A stretch of DNA of 34,565 nucleotides from Sulfuritalea sp. (GCA_023229545.1 JALNZB010000036.1:1-34565), one strand, 5' to 3'. Counted from the first letter of the stretch, positions 8,264-15,926 are shown. Notes: generated by a model from the letters alone, not told the origin. Program-made: numbers and translations.

Positions 8264-8279
8264 CGCCGCGTCCGCGGCG
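8264..8279. terminator. GC hairpin between convergent genes
   Basis: CGCCGC and GCGGCG (8264-8269 and 8274-8279) form a stem with a 4-base loop between the stop codons of the ZIP gene and the CHAT gene. It could end transcription from both sides, though no T-run follows on either strand. Confidence 0.45.
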
Positions 8280-8319
8280 CTCCCAAAGCACGTCGTCCTC
8301 GCCGGCTCCTTGCAGCGAG

Positions 8320-10785
8320 CTATCGTTTAGCCTTCCTCGACGCGTCGGTTTTTCCCTTGGCCGCCGGGCGAGCAGGTTCGGGCGCTTTCGCCGCCACGTA
8401 CTGGCCGCCGTCCGGATTGCCCAGCAACTGAAACGGCGCCCAGAAATACGGCGGCGGATATTTGCGCTTGATGTCGAGCTGGGCTTGGCGCAAGGCGTCC
8501 AGCTTGCCGGTGCGACCGAGGTTGGTGTAGAAGGCACGCATCAGGTCGGAGGTGGCCTGATCGTCGACCTTCCACAGGCTGGCGACAATGGTGGCGGCCC
8601 CGGCGTAGAGAAAGCCTCGCGTCAGCCCCACGACATCGTCGCCGTTGGCGATCTTGCCCAGTCCCGTTTCGCATGCCGAGAGAGTGACCAGGTCGGTATC
8701 GAGGCGCATTGAATACAGCTTGTTGACGGTGAGCAAGCCATCTCCCTGCGCCTCCTTGGACAGAAACAGCGCCGAATCGAGCGGGTTGTCCGCCTTGAAC
8801 TCGCCATGGGTGGCGAAGTGCAGGTAGCGGAAGCCCTGGCCGTAGGTGCGCAGCGTTGTCTCGTTGGCTTCCTTGCGCAGGAAGGCGCGGGACTGCGGCA
8901 CCATCTTGGCGATGGCGACCGCCTCCTGCTGGGCGAACTCCAGGTCGAGGCGCGGGTCGCCGAGATCCGGGTTGCCCAGCGTCAGGGCGCCGCCCGCGTA
9001 TTGCGTGTCGCCGACGCGAAGATACTTCATGACGCTGGCACTGGGCAGGAGGCGCACGGCGAACTTGTCGATGAGGTATTCGCTGCCGCTGTGCAGCGCC
9101 GCCAGCGGTACATAGTGCAACACGCCATGCGAGACGAAGGTCAGGCGGGGGCGGTCGAGGAAGGCGGCGATAGGGGTTACCAGCTTTTTGTACAGCGTCT
9201 GGGCATGCGGCAGTTGCGTCTTGCCTTCCGGCTCTTCGAGGGCGGTGCGCCAGGCGCGCACTTCTGCTTCCAGTTCGCCCGTTTGCGTGCGCACCACGCG
9301 CAGACTGTCGCGGTTCAGAACGAAGGCATACAGCCACTGGCTGTCGTAGTAATACTCGACCAGCGTTTCGTCCGGCCTCAGCTTGGCCTGGATGTCCGCC
9401 AGCGGGGTGGTGCTGACGGAGACCAGGGTGGCCAGTTCCGGCGCTTGCTGGCGCAGTATCTCGGTGGGAGCGATGATGCTGCGGGTCGTGCTGCGTTTCT
9501 CGGCGCCCTGAACGAGGGACGCGATCTCGGTCTTTTCCGCTTGCGCCAATAGTTCGCGGATTTTCTCCGTGTCGCCGGTGGCCACGGCGAAATCCTTCTT
9601 CGAGGCGAGGATATCGACCAGGGCGCGCGACTTCGAGCGTTCGAGGTAATCGAAAGCCTCGGTAAACTGACCCGTGGCGAACAGCCCGCCGATCAGGTGG
9701 TGGTAGACCGCCTGCTTGTCGCCGGCGAAACCGATCTTGTTGGCCTCGGTATTGATCGACGAGCGCTGCTGCTCGATGATCTCCACCGCCTGCCGCCAGA
9801 GCCTGACGGCTTCGGCCATGTCGCCCTCACCGGCGGCGATGCGACCACGGTCGAACAGCAGCAGCCAGTAGATTTCGCCGTTGCCCGCGCTGCGCTTGTC
9901 CTTCAGCAGCTTGTCGAAACCCTCTTTGGCTTCCTTGACCTGGCCGATTTCCAGTTGCGTCTTGTAGAGCATGAATTCCTTGGGCAGTTCGAGATAGGAA
10001 AACAGGCTCTCGCCCGCGTCCATGCCGGCCACCGCATCGGCGACGCCGACGGCAAAGGCGTCGAACAGCGATTTCTCGTCCTTGCGCAAGGCCTCGTTGG
10101 CCTTGGCATACTCACCCACCGAAACGTAGATGCGCGCCACGCCCAGCCATTTTTCCGGCGCCAGCAGCGAATAGTTGCCCGAGGTGTCGACGGCGGTGAG
10201 ATCGGCGGCGATTTTCAGCGCCGCCTCGCGGTTGCCGCCGAAGCCCTCGGCCAGGCCGTGACTGGTCAGGGTCATGATGCGCAGCGCACGCTCCCCATTC
10301 GATCCGACGACAATGGAGTCGGTCGCGGCACGCGCCGCCGCCATGGCCTTGGGATAGTCGCGCAGTTCGTTGTAGGCCTCGGAGCGCATCAGGTGCAGGT
10401 AGGGGACGACGGAGCCTTCGAGTTCTTTTTGCTGCCCCGCCATGCCGGCGCCGAAGCGCGCCATGCCGGCGAGGAACGGGCTGTCGCGCGCCATCTCCTC
10501 CATGTCGATAATCGAGATGTCGCCCTTGTTCACGTTGTCTTCGAGCTTGGCGAGGCAGGGAAACAGTTTGTTATAGCGCTTGAGCTTGCCGTAGGCGGCG
10601 CACTGGAACATCAGCTTGGCGCTCTTCGGATTCGGGTCGTCGCCGATCTCTTTTTCCATGAGCTTTTCCAGCTCGACGTAGCGTCCGGCGCTGAACAGCT
10701 TGCCGCGTTCGGGCACTATGGACGCTTGTGCCAGATCGGCGTGGAGCGGTACAAGCAGCAACAGGACCAGAATCAAGGCACGCAT
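8320..10785 (-). CDS. Exported TPR protein with CHAT (caspase-like) protease domain
   Basis: The 821-residue product starts with a Sec signal (MRALILVLLLLVPLHADLAQ), then TPR-like helical repeats over about residues 90-400, and ends in a CHAT domain at about 520-795. Both residues of the caspase-type dyad are present: H660 in LHFATHGEF and C705 in LSACETGLG. The late motifs GFLYAGAATIVASLWKVDD and FWAPFQLLG are typical of CHAT. The tail is Lys/Ala/Pro-rich. ATG 10785 was chosen because AGGA lies 7 bases upstream; the two codons before it are poorer starts. CHAT proteins are usually proteases or signalling partners, but substrate and activation are unknown here. The signal peptide places this one outside the cytoplasm, unlike CRISPR- or gasdermin-linked CHAT proteases. 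No partner gene is next to it. Confidence 0.92.
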   Translation of the reverse strand: MRALILVLLLLVPLHADLAQASIVPERGKLFSAGRYVELEKLMEKEIGDDPNPKSAKLMFQCAAYGKLKRYNKLFPCLAKLEDNVNKGDISIIDMEEMARDSPFLAGMARFGAGMAGQQKELEGSVVPYLHLMRSEAYNELRDYPKAMAAARAATDSIVVGSNGERALRIMTLTSHGLAEGFGGNREAALKIAADLTAVDTSGNYSLLAPEKWLGVARIYVSVGEYAKANEALRKDEKSLFDAFAVGVADAVAGMDAGESLFSYLELPKEFMLYKTQLEIGQVKEAKEGFDKLLKDKRSAGNGEIYWLLLFDRGRIAAGEGDMAEAVRLWRQAVEIIEQQRSSINTEANKIGFAGDKQAVYHHLIGGLFATGQFTEAFDYLERSKSRALVDILASKKDFAVATGDTEKIRELLAQAEKTEIASLVQGAEKRSTTRSIIAPTEILRQQAPELATLVSVSTTPLADIQAKLRPDETLVEYYYDSQWLYAFVLNRDSLRVVRTQTGELEAEVRAWRTALEEPEGKTQLPHAQTLYKKLVTPIAAFLDRPRLTFVSHGVLHYVPLAALHSGSEYLIDKFAVRLLPSASVMKYLRVGDTQYAGGALTLGNPDLGDPRLDLEFAQQEAVAIAKMVPQSRAFLRKEANETTLRTYGQGFRYLHFATHGEFKADNPLDSALFLSKEAQGDGLLTVNKLYSMRLDTDLVTLSACETGLGKIANGDDVVGLTRGFLYAGAATIVASLWKVDDQATSDLMRAFYTNLGRTGKLDALRQAQLDIKRKYPPPYFWAPFQLLGNPDGGQYVAAKAPEPARPAAKGKTDASRKAKR

Positions 10786-10823
10786 CATGATTTCCTTTCG
10801 ACGTTGAAGCCACATGATAAACG

Positions 10824-11705
10824 CTACGCCGGGCCGGCGTCGCCCGCCAGCATCGCGGCGCGGCTGTCAGGGGTTTCCAGGCTGATGCGGCCGAGTTTGC
10901 CGCCGCGATAATCGGTGAGCAGAACCATTGCCGCCTTTTCCAGGTCCAGCTCGCCGCCGCGACGGCCCTTGACGATGCAGCCGCGCTTCCTGGCTACGGC
11001 CTCGACTACGCCGACCCCGTCCATGCCGTCGATGACGATGCCATAGCGCTCTGTCAGCATGGCCGGGTAGCGTTGCAGCAGCAGCGCGGCGAGGAAGATC
11101 GCCACTTCCGAATCGATCACCGCATTGCGCCCGATGGCGTGGCTGGCGGCGAGCATGAAGCCGTCGCTGTCGTGCTGGATCTTCGGCCACATCAGGCCCG
11201 GCGTGTCGGTGATGCTCATGGTCGGGTCGAGGTCGATGCACATCTGCGACTTGGTCACCGCCGGCTCGTCGCCGACGGCGGCGACGCGGCGCTTGAGCAG
11301 GGCATTCATCAGCGTCGATTTGCCGACGTTGGGAATGCCCATGATCAGCATGCGCAACGGCTTGATGCCGTCGTTGCGATGCGGCGCCAGGGTCTTGCAC
11401 AGGCCTGGCACGCGCGCCGCCTCGCCCGGCTTCTTGCTCGATATGGCGACGGCCTTGACCCCCGGCTGGCTGTTGTAATAATCGAGCCAGGCTTGCGTCA
11501 CCAGCGGGTCGGCGAGGTCGGACTTGTTCAGCAGCTTGAGGCAGGGACGCTGGCGGTGCAGGCGCAGCTCGCGGATCATCGGGTTGCTGCTGGCCTCGGG
11601 CAGACGCGCATCGCAGACCTCGATCACCACGTCGATCAGCGCCATGGTCTCGGCGGCCTTCTTGCGGGCCGAGGTCATGTGGCCGGGGAACCACTGTATG
11701 GTCAT
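10824..11705 (-). CDS. ylqF: Ribosome biogenesis GTPase, RbgA/YlqF family
   Basis: This 293-residue circularly permuted GTPase acts in late assembly of the large ribosomal subunit in characterised relatives. The motif order is permuted: G4 NKSD at 60-63, then G1 GIPNVGKS at 123-130, a G2 Thr near 151 and G3 DTPG at 167-170. The N-terminal WFPGHM signature and the C-terminal RNA-binding helical region are both present. It follows the S4 protein gene by 23 bp on the same strand, and both products should contact ribosomal RNA, so a shared transcript is likely. The CHAT gene follows 38 bp later and could be cotranscribed. Confidence 0.94.
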   Translation of the reverse strand: MTIQWFPGHMTSARKKAAETMALIDVVIEVCDARLPEASSNPMIRELRLHRQRPCLKLLNKSDLADPLVTQAWLDYYNSQPGVKAVAISSKKPGEAARVPGLCKTLAPHRNDGIKPLRMLIMGIPNVGKSTLMNALLKRRVAAVGDEPAVTKSQMCIDLDPTMSITDTPGLMWPKIQHDSDGFMLAASHAIGRNAVIDSEVAIFLAALLLQRYPAMLTERYGIVIDGMDGVGVVEAVARKRGCIVKGRRGGELDLEKAAMVLLTDYRGGKLGRISLETPDSRAAMLAGDAGPA

Positions 11706-11728
11706 GGAATAATCAGTTCAGAGCGGAA

Positions 11729-11950
11729 TCAGTTTGCGGCGACTATGTGAATTTCTTCATCCGCCAGGCGCACGATCTGGCCCGGTCGCAGCTTGCGCCG
11801 GGTGCGGGTTTCAATTTCGCCGTCCACGCCAACGGCGCCTTCGGCGATCAGCGCCTTGGCGGCGCCACCGGAAGGCGCCAGGCCCAGCAGCTTGAGGAGG
11901 ACGTTCAGTTCGATGAACTCGCCCTGAAGTTGAAAGCGGTGAATGGTCAA
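11729..11950 (-). CDS. Small S4-type RNA-binding protein (YbcJ-like)
   Basis: The 73-residue product is almost entirely an S4 domain: FIELNVLLKLLGLAPSGGAA, then KALIAEGAVGVDGEIETRTR, the loop that contacts RNA. YbcJ-type proteins are small stand-alone S4 proteins thought to act with ribosomal RNA. The start is TTG at 11950, supported by a perfect GGAGG five bases upstream (minus strand 11960-11956). A TATAAT box lies 20 bp upstream of the start, so the leader is very short. It is the first gene of a probable S4-ylqF operon. Confidence 0.9.
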   Translation of the reverse strand: MTIHRFQLQGEFIELNVLLKLLGLAPSGGAAKALIAEGAVGVDGEIETRTRRKLRPGQIVRLADEEIHIVAAN

Positions 11951-11966
11951 GAAGTCCTCCAGTGCC

Positions 11967-11984
11967 GCCGATTATAGTCGGCGC
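11967..11984 (-). promoter_or_regulatory. Promoter -10 of the S4 gene inside a palindrome
   Basis: TATAAT on the minus strand (11976-11971) lies within the perfect inverted repeat CGCCGA...TCGGCG (11967-11972 and 11979-11984). The dispersed 22-bp element begins at 11976 and occupies the -35 and spacer positions. A repressor site over the -10 is possible. Confidence 0.5.
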
Positions 11985-11997
11985 TGGCGGTACGGCG
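11976..11997 (+). repeat. Dispersed 22-bp element, copy A
   Basis: This copy reads AGTC then GGCGCTGGCGGTACGGCG. It is identical, in inverse orientation, to bases 5999-6020 inside rluD, and differs from copies B and C at one position. It abuts the S4 gene -10 box. Confidence 0.7.
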
Positions 11998-12029
11998 TTT
12001 TGCGGGTCGCGACGCGTCGCCCGTTCGCA

Positions 12030-12047
12030 GGGCAGGCTCACTTGCCC
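12030..12047 (-). terminator. Weak hairpin after the esterase gene
   Basis: GGGCA (12030-12034) pairs with TGCCC (12043-12047) around an 8-base loop, 11-28 bp past the esterase stop codon. No T-run is seen, so the terminator role is uncertain. Confidence 0.3.
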
Positions 12048-12057
12048 TTGCTTGCCC

Positions 12058-13323
12058 TCACTTGGCGAGGGAATCGAGGGCGCTGGTGACATCGATGTGG
12101 ATCACGGCGTCGAACTGCCGCGCCAGCACCGCATGGAAATAGTGGTTCTTGCGTTCGTCGCCGGGCACGTAGATGACGCCTACCGCGCGCTCCAGCCGCC
12201 GCTCGGCATACTTTTCGGCCACGGCAGGGTTGTCGCGGAAGACCAGCAGCATGGCGGGCAGCCCCTGTCGGTGCAGGACTTCATGCCAGCTCCCGCGCAG
12301 CGCCGGTCGCAGCCGCCGGACGCGGTCCCGCGCACCCCACTCGGGCGCCGCGCGCACCTTGCCGCGATACGTGGAAAACCCGACCAGCACCGCCTCATCA
12401 AAGTAGCGCTGGCGCATCAACTGGCCGAGGCTGAGTTCGCCCGCCGGGGCCTGATCCGTGGCGCGCGCATCGCCCTGATGCAGGTTGTGGCCCCACACCA
12501 CCACCTTGCCCTGCGGTCCCAGGCGCTCCAGCACCTGAACGATGGTATCGGCCATGTGCTGCTCGCGCAGGTTCCACGAGGGCGGACCCAGCCGGTACAA
12601 AGCGCGGTAGTAGCTTTCGCCGCTGCTGACCACGCGTGCGCTCTGCCATGCGGCGAAGTCATCCTCGGCGGTCGGCGCAGGCTCCATCTCGGCCAGTTGC
12701 GCCGCCGCGCCCTCGGCGCAGGAGCGGGTCCGACCCGCGTCGGCATCGCGTCCATAGAGCATCGGCTCGGGCAAAAAATCGTTGAAGCAGCCATAGCGCT
12801 GGCGGGCCGTCGCCGCCGCGACGATGGAGCGCCGCGCCAGATGGCGCACGACCGCATCGGCCGACTCGGGAACGCTGTAGAGGTCCATGCCGTACAGCCT
12901 TACCGGCGCCGCAGCGCCGCCACGGACACGGTTGATGGCGCGCAGGCTCTCGATGAAATCGCGGGCCTCGCTGTTGCGCCAGGGCCAGCCGGGAAAGCGC
13001 ACGAAGCCGGCCAGCGCCGAGACGGCATCGCTGTCGCGGCCCGCGCCCCGGATGTAGGCGTCGAGGCGGGTCACCGGTTCCCAGGGCGCTTCCAGCACCA
13101 CGGCGCCGAAGCCCTGCTCTTCGATCAGGCGCCGCGTGATGCGCGCCCGCTCCCGGTAGAACTCGCGGCTGCCGTGGCTGGCCTCGCCGAGCATGACCAC
13201 GCGCGCCTTGGCCGTCAGCGCCAGCAGGGCGTCGTAGTCCCGGTCGACGCCGGTCAACGGCTGCGCGGCGAAACAGGAAAACGCGGACAGAAGCGGAATC
13301 AGCCATGCCGCATTTCTTGCCAT
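12058..13323 (-). CDS. Exported erythromycin-esterase-family protein
   Basis: This 421-residue protein belongs to the Ere (PF05139) family of esterase-like hydrolases. The catalytic region LGEASHGSREFYRERARI, the following LIEEQGFGAVVLEA and the later VVWGHNLHQGD carry the Glu and His residues used by EreA/EreB-type enzymes. Unlike the resistance enzymes it has an N-terminal export signal (MARNAAWLIPLLSAFSCFAA), so it should act in the periplasm or at a membrane. A Cys follows LSAF but the lipobox is poor. The ATG at 13323 is used because codons upstream to 13365 are made by a 9-bp tandem repeat; an ATG at 13365 would add 14 residues. Neither start has a clear ribosome site. The natural substrate is unknown; macrolide resistance should not be assumed. 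Confidence 0.85.
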   Translation of the reverse strand: MARNAAWLIPLLSAFSCFAAQPLTGVDRDYDALLALTAKARVVMLGEASHGSREFYRERARITRRLIEEQGFGAVVLEAPWEPVTRLDAYIRGAGRDSDAVSALAGFVRFPGWPWRNSEARDFIESLRAINRVRGGAAAPVRLYGMDLYSVPESADAVVRHLARRSIVAAATARQRYGCFNDFLPEPMLYGRDADAGRTRSCAEGAAAQLAEMEPAPTAEDDFAAWQSARVVSSGESYYRALYRLGPPSWNLREQHMADTIVQVLERLGPQGKVVVWGHNLHQGDARATDQAPAGELSLGQLMRQRYFDEAVLVGFSTYRGKVRAAPEWGARDRVRRLRPALRGSWHEVLHRQGLPAMLLVFRDNPAVAEKYAERRLERAVGVIYVPGDERKNHYFHAVLARQFDAVIHIDVTSALDSLAK

Positions 13324-13356
13324 GGAGAACATGGAGGACACAGAGGACATGGAGAT
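13321..13356. repeat. Four tandem 9-bp units
   Basis: The + strand reads CATGGAGAA, CATGGAGGA, CACAGAGGA, CATGGAGAT with no spacer. The array touches the start of the esterase gene and keeps frame if translated from the upstream ATG, so copy-number change would alter the N-terminus or leader without a frameshift. Confidence 0.75.
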
Positions 13357-13377
13357 GGGGATCATGGCGGCGTCAAT

Positions 13378-13399
13378 AGTCGGCGCTGGTGGTACGGCG
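13378..13399 (+). repeat. Dispersed 22-bp element, copy B
   Basis: This copy reads AGTC then GGCGCTGGTGGTACGGCG, identical to copy C at 19448. It lies just upstream of the esterase gene and at the left edge of the accessory patch. Confidence 0.7.
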
Positions 13400-13485
13400 G
13401 GGGGCTCCGAACAGAAGCATATCTGGAATGATAGCCGGCTGCTTAAAGGCTCCCGACGCGAGCTGTGGCGCGAGGGTAAATAGGC

Positions 13486-13645
13486 ATGGCCGATCTGTTC
13501 GTCGAGCGCCTGGGCCAGCCCCGTTTTAACCGGGGGCAGCCGCAGCCTGGTTGATGCCAGCGTGACGCGGTCGGCGTATATCGCTGGCCTGCAAGCCGCC
13601 TATGCCCGCGACTACGCGTCCCTACTCGCCTGTGCTCGAAGCTGA
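13486..13645 (+). pseudogene. Frameshifted C-terminal remnant of a Fic-family protein
   Basis: Two overlapping frames together give a Fic-like C-terminus. The first, from 13486, reads MADLFVERLGQPRF and then runs to a stop at 552. The second, from about 13529 to the stop at 13643-13645, reads TGGSRSLVDASVTRSAYIAG and continues LQAAYARDYASLLACARS. The order (MADLLVxRLGxxRF, SLVDA, YIAxLxAAxxxDxxxLLAxxRS) is how Fic proteins of the mobile mystery protein B type end. A one-base shift near the TTTTAACCGGGGG stretch explains the break. The catalytic HPFxxGNGR part is absent upstream, so the piece is a relic. It lies in the 367-bp gap between the esterase and SGNH genes, where I see no intact gene. 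Family recognition is from memory of the motif pattern. Confidence 0.65.
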
Positions 13646-13732
13646 CACCATGACCCTTGATCGGCTCCAGTCGGACACAACCAGACACTTGAAATACCTG
13701 GTTGCCAGGACAAGCCCAGAACGATTTGATCG

Positions 13733-14329
13733 CTAGAAACTAGCCGTCAAGCGTTCTGAAATTGCCATTTCGACCAATGGCAGAATTTGATTCGCCACCA
13801 TCTGACATCCTTCTGCCGTCATATGCCCGAGGTTGGGCGGAGGTTGGTCAAACTGAAAGTGTTCGCGGTCTTTCGGCACGTTCCTATGCCAATGCCCGTA
13901 GTAAAGCGCCCCGTACTTAAGCGCTGTATCCCGACCCTCGTCTTCTGTTTGAATATAACCGTGAGAAATGTAGATCGTACGAAGTTTTTTTTGTTGTAAT
14001 TCAGCAAGAATCTTCTCTGAATACTCAACATTCGATGACTTATTCCTATCATTTGGCCCCGGCTCAAAGATGACCAGTCGAGTGTTTCCATTGATTAGAT
14101 CAGGCATTCTGTTGATCATCCAGAAAGGCTTGTCACCATCTACGCCAGCATTCACTACCGTTACATCATGCCCCTTGGCGCGGAGTTGATCTTGCAGATG
14201 CGCGGTAAATGACTTTGATCGTTCGACATTCTTGCTGTTCGTGTTGCTTGTTCCAAAGGCAAGAATTTCGTACGCCGTTGCGGTAAGGGGGGCAAGAAGC
14301 ATTATGGCAATCAATAATTGCGCAATCAC
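13733..14329 (-). CDS. Exported SGNH/GDSL-type hydrolase, low GC
   Basis: The 198-residue protein has a signal peptide (MIAQLLIAIMLLAPLTATA) and an SGNH fold pattern. Block I is AFGTSNT, with Thr replacing the usual Asp of GDS, so the Ser remains. Block II is NAGVDGDK and block III EPGPND. The final block is NLGHMTAEG, where the His is kept but the usual Asp three residues before it is Asn. The hydrolytic centre would be a Ser-His dyad or a variant. I chose GTG 14329, with AAGGA 8 bases upstream, over the TTG at 14380. Base composition is near 45% GC by eye against well above 60% around it, suggesting recent transfer. The substrate is unknown. Confidence 0.8.
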   Translation of the reverse strand: MIAQLLIAIMLLAPLTATAYEILAFGTSNTNSKNVERSKSFTAHLQDQLRAKGHDVTVVNAGVDGDKPFWMINRMPDLINGNTRLVIFEPGPNDRNKSSNVEYSEKILAELQQKKLRTIYISHGYIQTEDEGRDTALKYGALYYGHWHRNVPKDREHFQFDQPPPNLGHMTAEGCQMVANQILPLVEMAISERLTASF

Positions 14330-14526
14330 ATTACGTTTCCTTCGGACTACTCGATGCCAATAGCATGGATAGTTGATCAATTCCAGACTAGCGAAATTCT
14401 AACACCCGCGCATTCGGATGGGAATCATGTCGCGATGGCTTTCAAACGCCAATGACCGCTTAGAGCACTTCTCCGCCCTTCGCCGCTTCGTTGCCAAGCA
14501 CGTGACTACTGGAGCTTCGATCAGAA

Positions 14527-14548
14527 AGTCGGCGCTGGCGAGACGGCG
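14527..14548 (+). repeat. Dispersed 22-bp element, copy D (diverged)
   Basis: This copy reads AGTC then GGCGCTGGCGAGACGGCG, two mismatches from copy A. It lies in the 292-bp gap (14330-14621) between the SGNH gene and the DUF188 gene; I see nothing else in that gap. Confidence 0.55.
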
Positions 14549-14621
14549 CGCCATTGTGCGAAGGCGTCGGCAGGCGGCAGACGCACCCGATCGCCTTGCG
14601 CGGTACCGGGCAACGAGTCTG

Positions 14622-15077
14622 TCAGGCTGGCTTGCGGCGGCTGGCGATGAAGCGGTCGAGTTGATTGGCGAAGCTTTGCCGGTCGGCGTGGCTGAAGGCG
14701 GGTGGCCCGCCGGTCTCGACGCCGCTGCTGCGCAGGGTGTCCATGAAGTTGCGCATGTCGAGTAGCTGGCGGATGTTCTCGGCGCTGTAGAACTCGCCGC
14801 GCGGATTGAGCGCAAAGGCCTGCTTGTCGATCACCAGCGCCGCCAGCGGGATGTCGGCGGTGATCACCAGGTCGCCCGGCGCCGCCTGTTCGACGATATG
14901 ACTATCGGCCACGTCGAAACCCTGCGGCACCTGTACCGCCCTGATGTAAGGCGAGGGCGGCACCCGCAGCCACTGGTTGGCGACCAGAACCAGCGGCAGG
15001 CCATGCCGCGTGGCGGCGCGGTAGAGAATTTCCTTGATGACGCCGGGGCAGGCGTCGGCATCGACCCATATCTGCAT
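14622..15077 (-). CDS. YaiI/YqxD family protein (DUF188)
   Basis: The 151-residue product starts MQIWVDADACPGVIKEILYR, the hallmark of the YaiI/YqxD (DUF188) family, a PIN-like fold group. Conserved acidic residues in DADACP and in DLVITADIPLAALVIDK fit a nuclease-like metal site. GEFYSAENIRQLLDMRNFMD is the family C-terminal signature. Its biochemical role is not established. The ATG at 15077 is chosen because conservation begins there, although the frame is open to 15161. It diverges from the unknown gene starting at 15146, with only 68 bp for both promoters. Confidence 0.92.
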   Translation of the reverse strand: MQIWVDADACPGVIKEILYRAATRHGLPLVLVANQWLRVPPSPYIRAVQVPQGFDVADSHIVEQAAPGDLVITADIPLAALVIDKQAFALNPRGEFYSAENIRQLLDMRNFMDTLRSSGVETGGPPAFSHADRQSFANQLDRFIASRRKPA

Positions 15078-15145
15078 AATGGCGACTTTGATTGACCGGA
15101 CTGGATTATGTGCCCGCGAGAGGCGGGGACGGTATCCTTGACGAC

Positions 15146-15901
15146 ATGAACCAACCCTCAACCCTGCCGCCCGATGATCTTGCGGCGCTTGTCACGCCCG
15201 ACGTGCAGCGGCTTGCCGCGCGCATGGCGCAGGATGCCTTCACGCGAATCTTCCGCCTGACGCTGGAGGGCGACGAAGATGCCATCCAGCTTGCCGTGGC
15301 CGAAATCGAGCGCCTTGCCCGCAACTGGGTTCGCGCCGCGCCGGATGACGACGCGCGCGCCTTGCGGCTGGCCTTGCTGCTGGCGGGCATCGACCAGTGG
15401 CGGCTGGCCTGGTGCCAGGCGTTCGGCCTCGTGGCGATTCCCGGCATCGGTGCTTTGCTCGGCGCCCTGCGCGGCGATCTGGATGCCACGACCGAGGAGC
15501 GCTTGCAGCGGCAATTCGCCGCCATCGAGCAGCACGAAAGCGATGCCGTCGATTTCAAGATGGAATTGCGCCGCAACATCCATCTGGCATTGTGGCACGC
15601 CATGATTGCCTGCGAGGAGCGGGATGAGGCATTGGCCATTCTCGCCGCGCTGGGCGGCATGCTGGTGGCGCTGGTTGGTCAAATGCCGACGCTCGGCTGG
15701 CGCCTGACCGCCGACGCGCTCGCCCACATTCAGTTGCGCTGCCTGACGGATGCTGCGGCCAGCGAGGGCCTTGCGCGGGAGACCACTCAGGAACTGTTCA
15801 CTGTCTTGCGCCAGGCGCTACCCGGCGAGATCTTCGAGCCGATGCTGGCGCACGCCAATCGGGCGGTCATCGCCTGGCAGCAGTCGCGGCGCGCGCATTA
15901 G
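15146..15901 (+). CDS. Conserved-looking hypothetical protein
   Basis: I do not recognise this 251-residue protein. It is mainly helical and Ala/Leu-rich, with no signal peptide and only one weakly hydrophobic patch (LVAIPGIGALLGAL, about residues 94-107). The helical pattern with LARNWVRAAPDDDARALRLA and later LRRNIHLALWHAMIACEERD could be an alpha-solenoid or regulatory fold. Codon use matches its neighbours, supporting a real gene. ATG 15146 follows a weak ribosome site; the frame is open to 15092. It stands alone, divergent from the DUF188 gene and convergent with the PLD gene, so neighbours do not reveal a role. Confidence 0.7.
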   Translation: MNQPSTLPPDDLAALVTPDVQRLAARMAQDAFTRIFRLTLEGDEDAIQLAVAEIERLARNWVRAAPDDDARALRLALLLAGIDQWRLAWCQAFGLVAIPGIGALLGALRGDLDATTEERLQRQFAAIEQHESDAVDFKMELRRNIHLALWHAMIACEERDEALAILAALGGMLVALVGQMPTLGWRLTADALAHIQLRCLTDAAASEGLARETTQELFTVLRQALPGEIFEPMLAHANRAVIAWQQSRRAH

Positions 15902-15926
15902 CCGCCAGTCCCGGAGCGGGTTCCGC

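Noticed and set aside
11962..13431. Long + strand open frame of 489 codons opposite the esterase gene
   Set aside because: Antisense to a gene with clear family motifs; low-complexity product with no recognisable features.
13443..13688. 81-codon minus strand frame in the gap after the SGNH gene
   Set aside because: It is antisense to the Fic remnant, has no ribosome site and an Arg-rich unnatural composition.
13650..13736. 28-codon + strand frame starting MTLDRLQSDTT
   Set aside because: Too short, no ribosome site, overlaps the SGNH stop codon and has no recognisable pattern.
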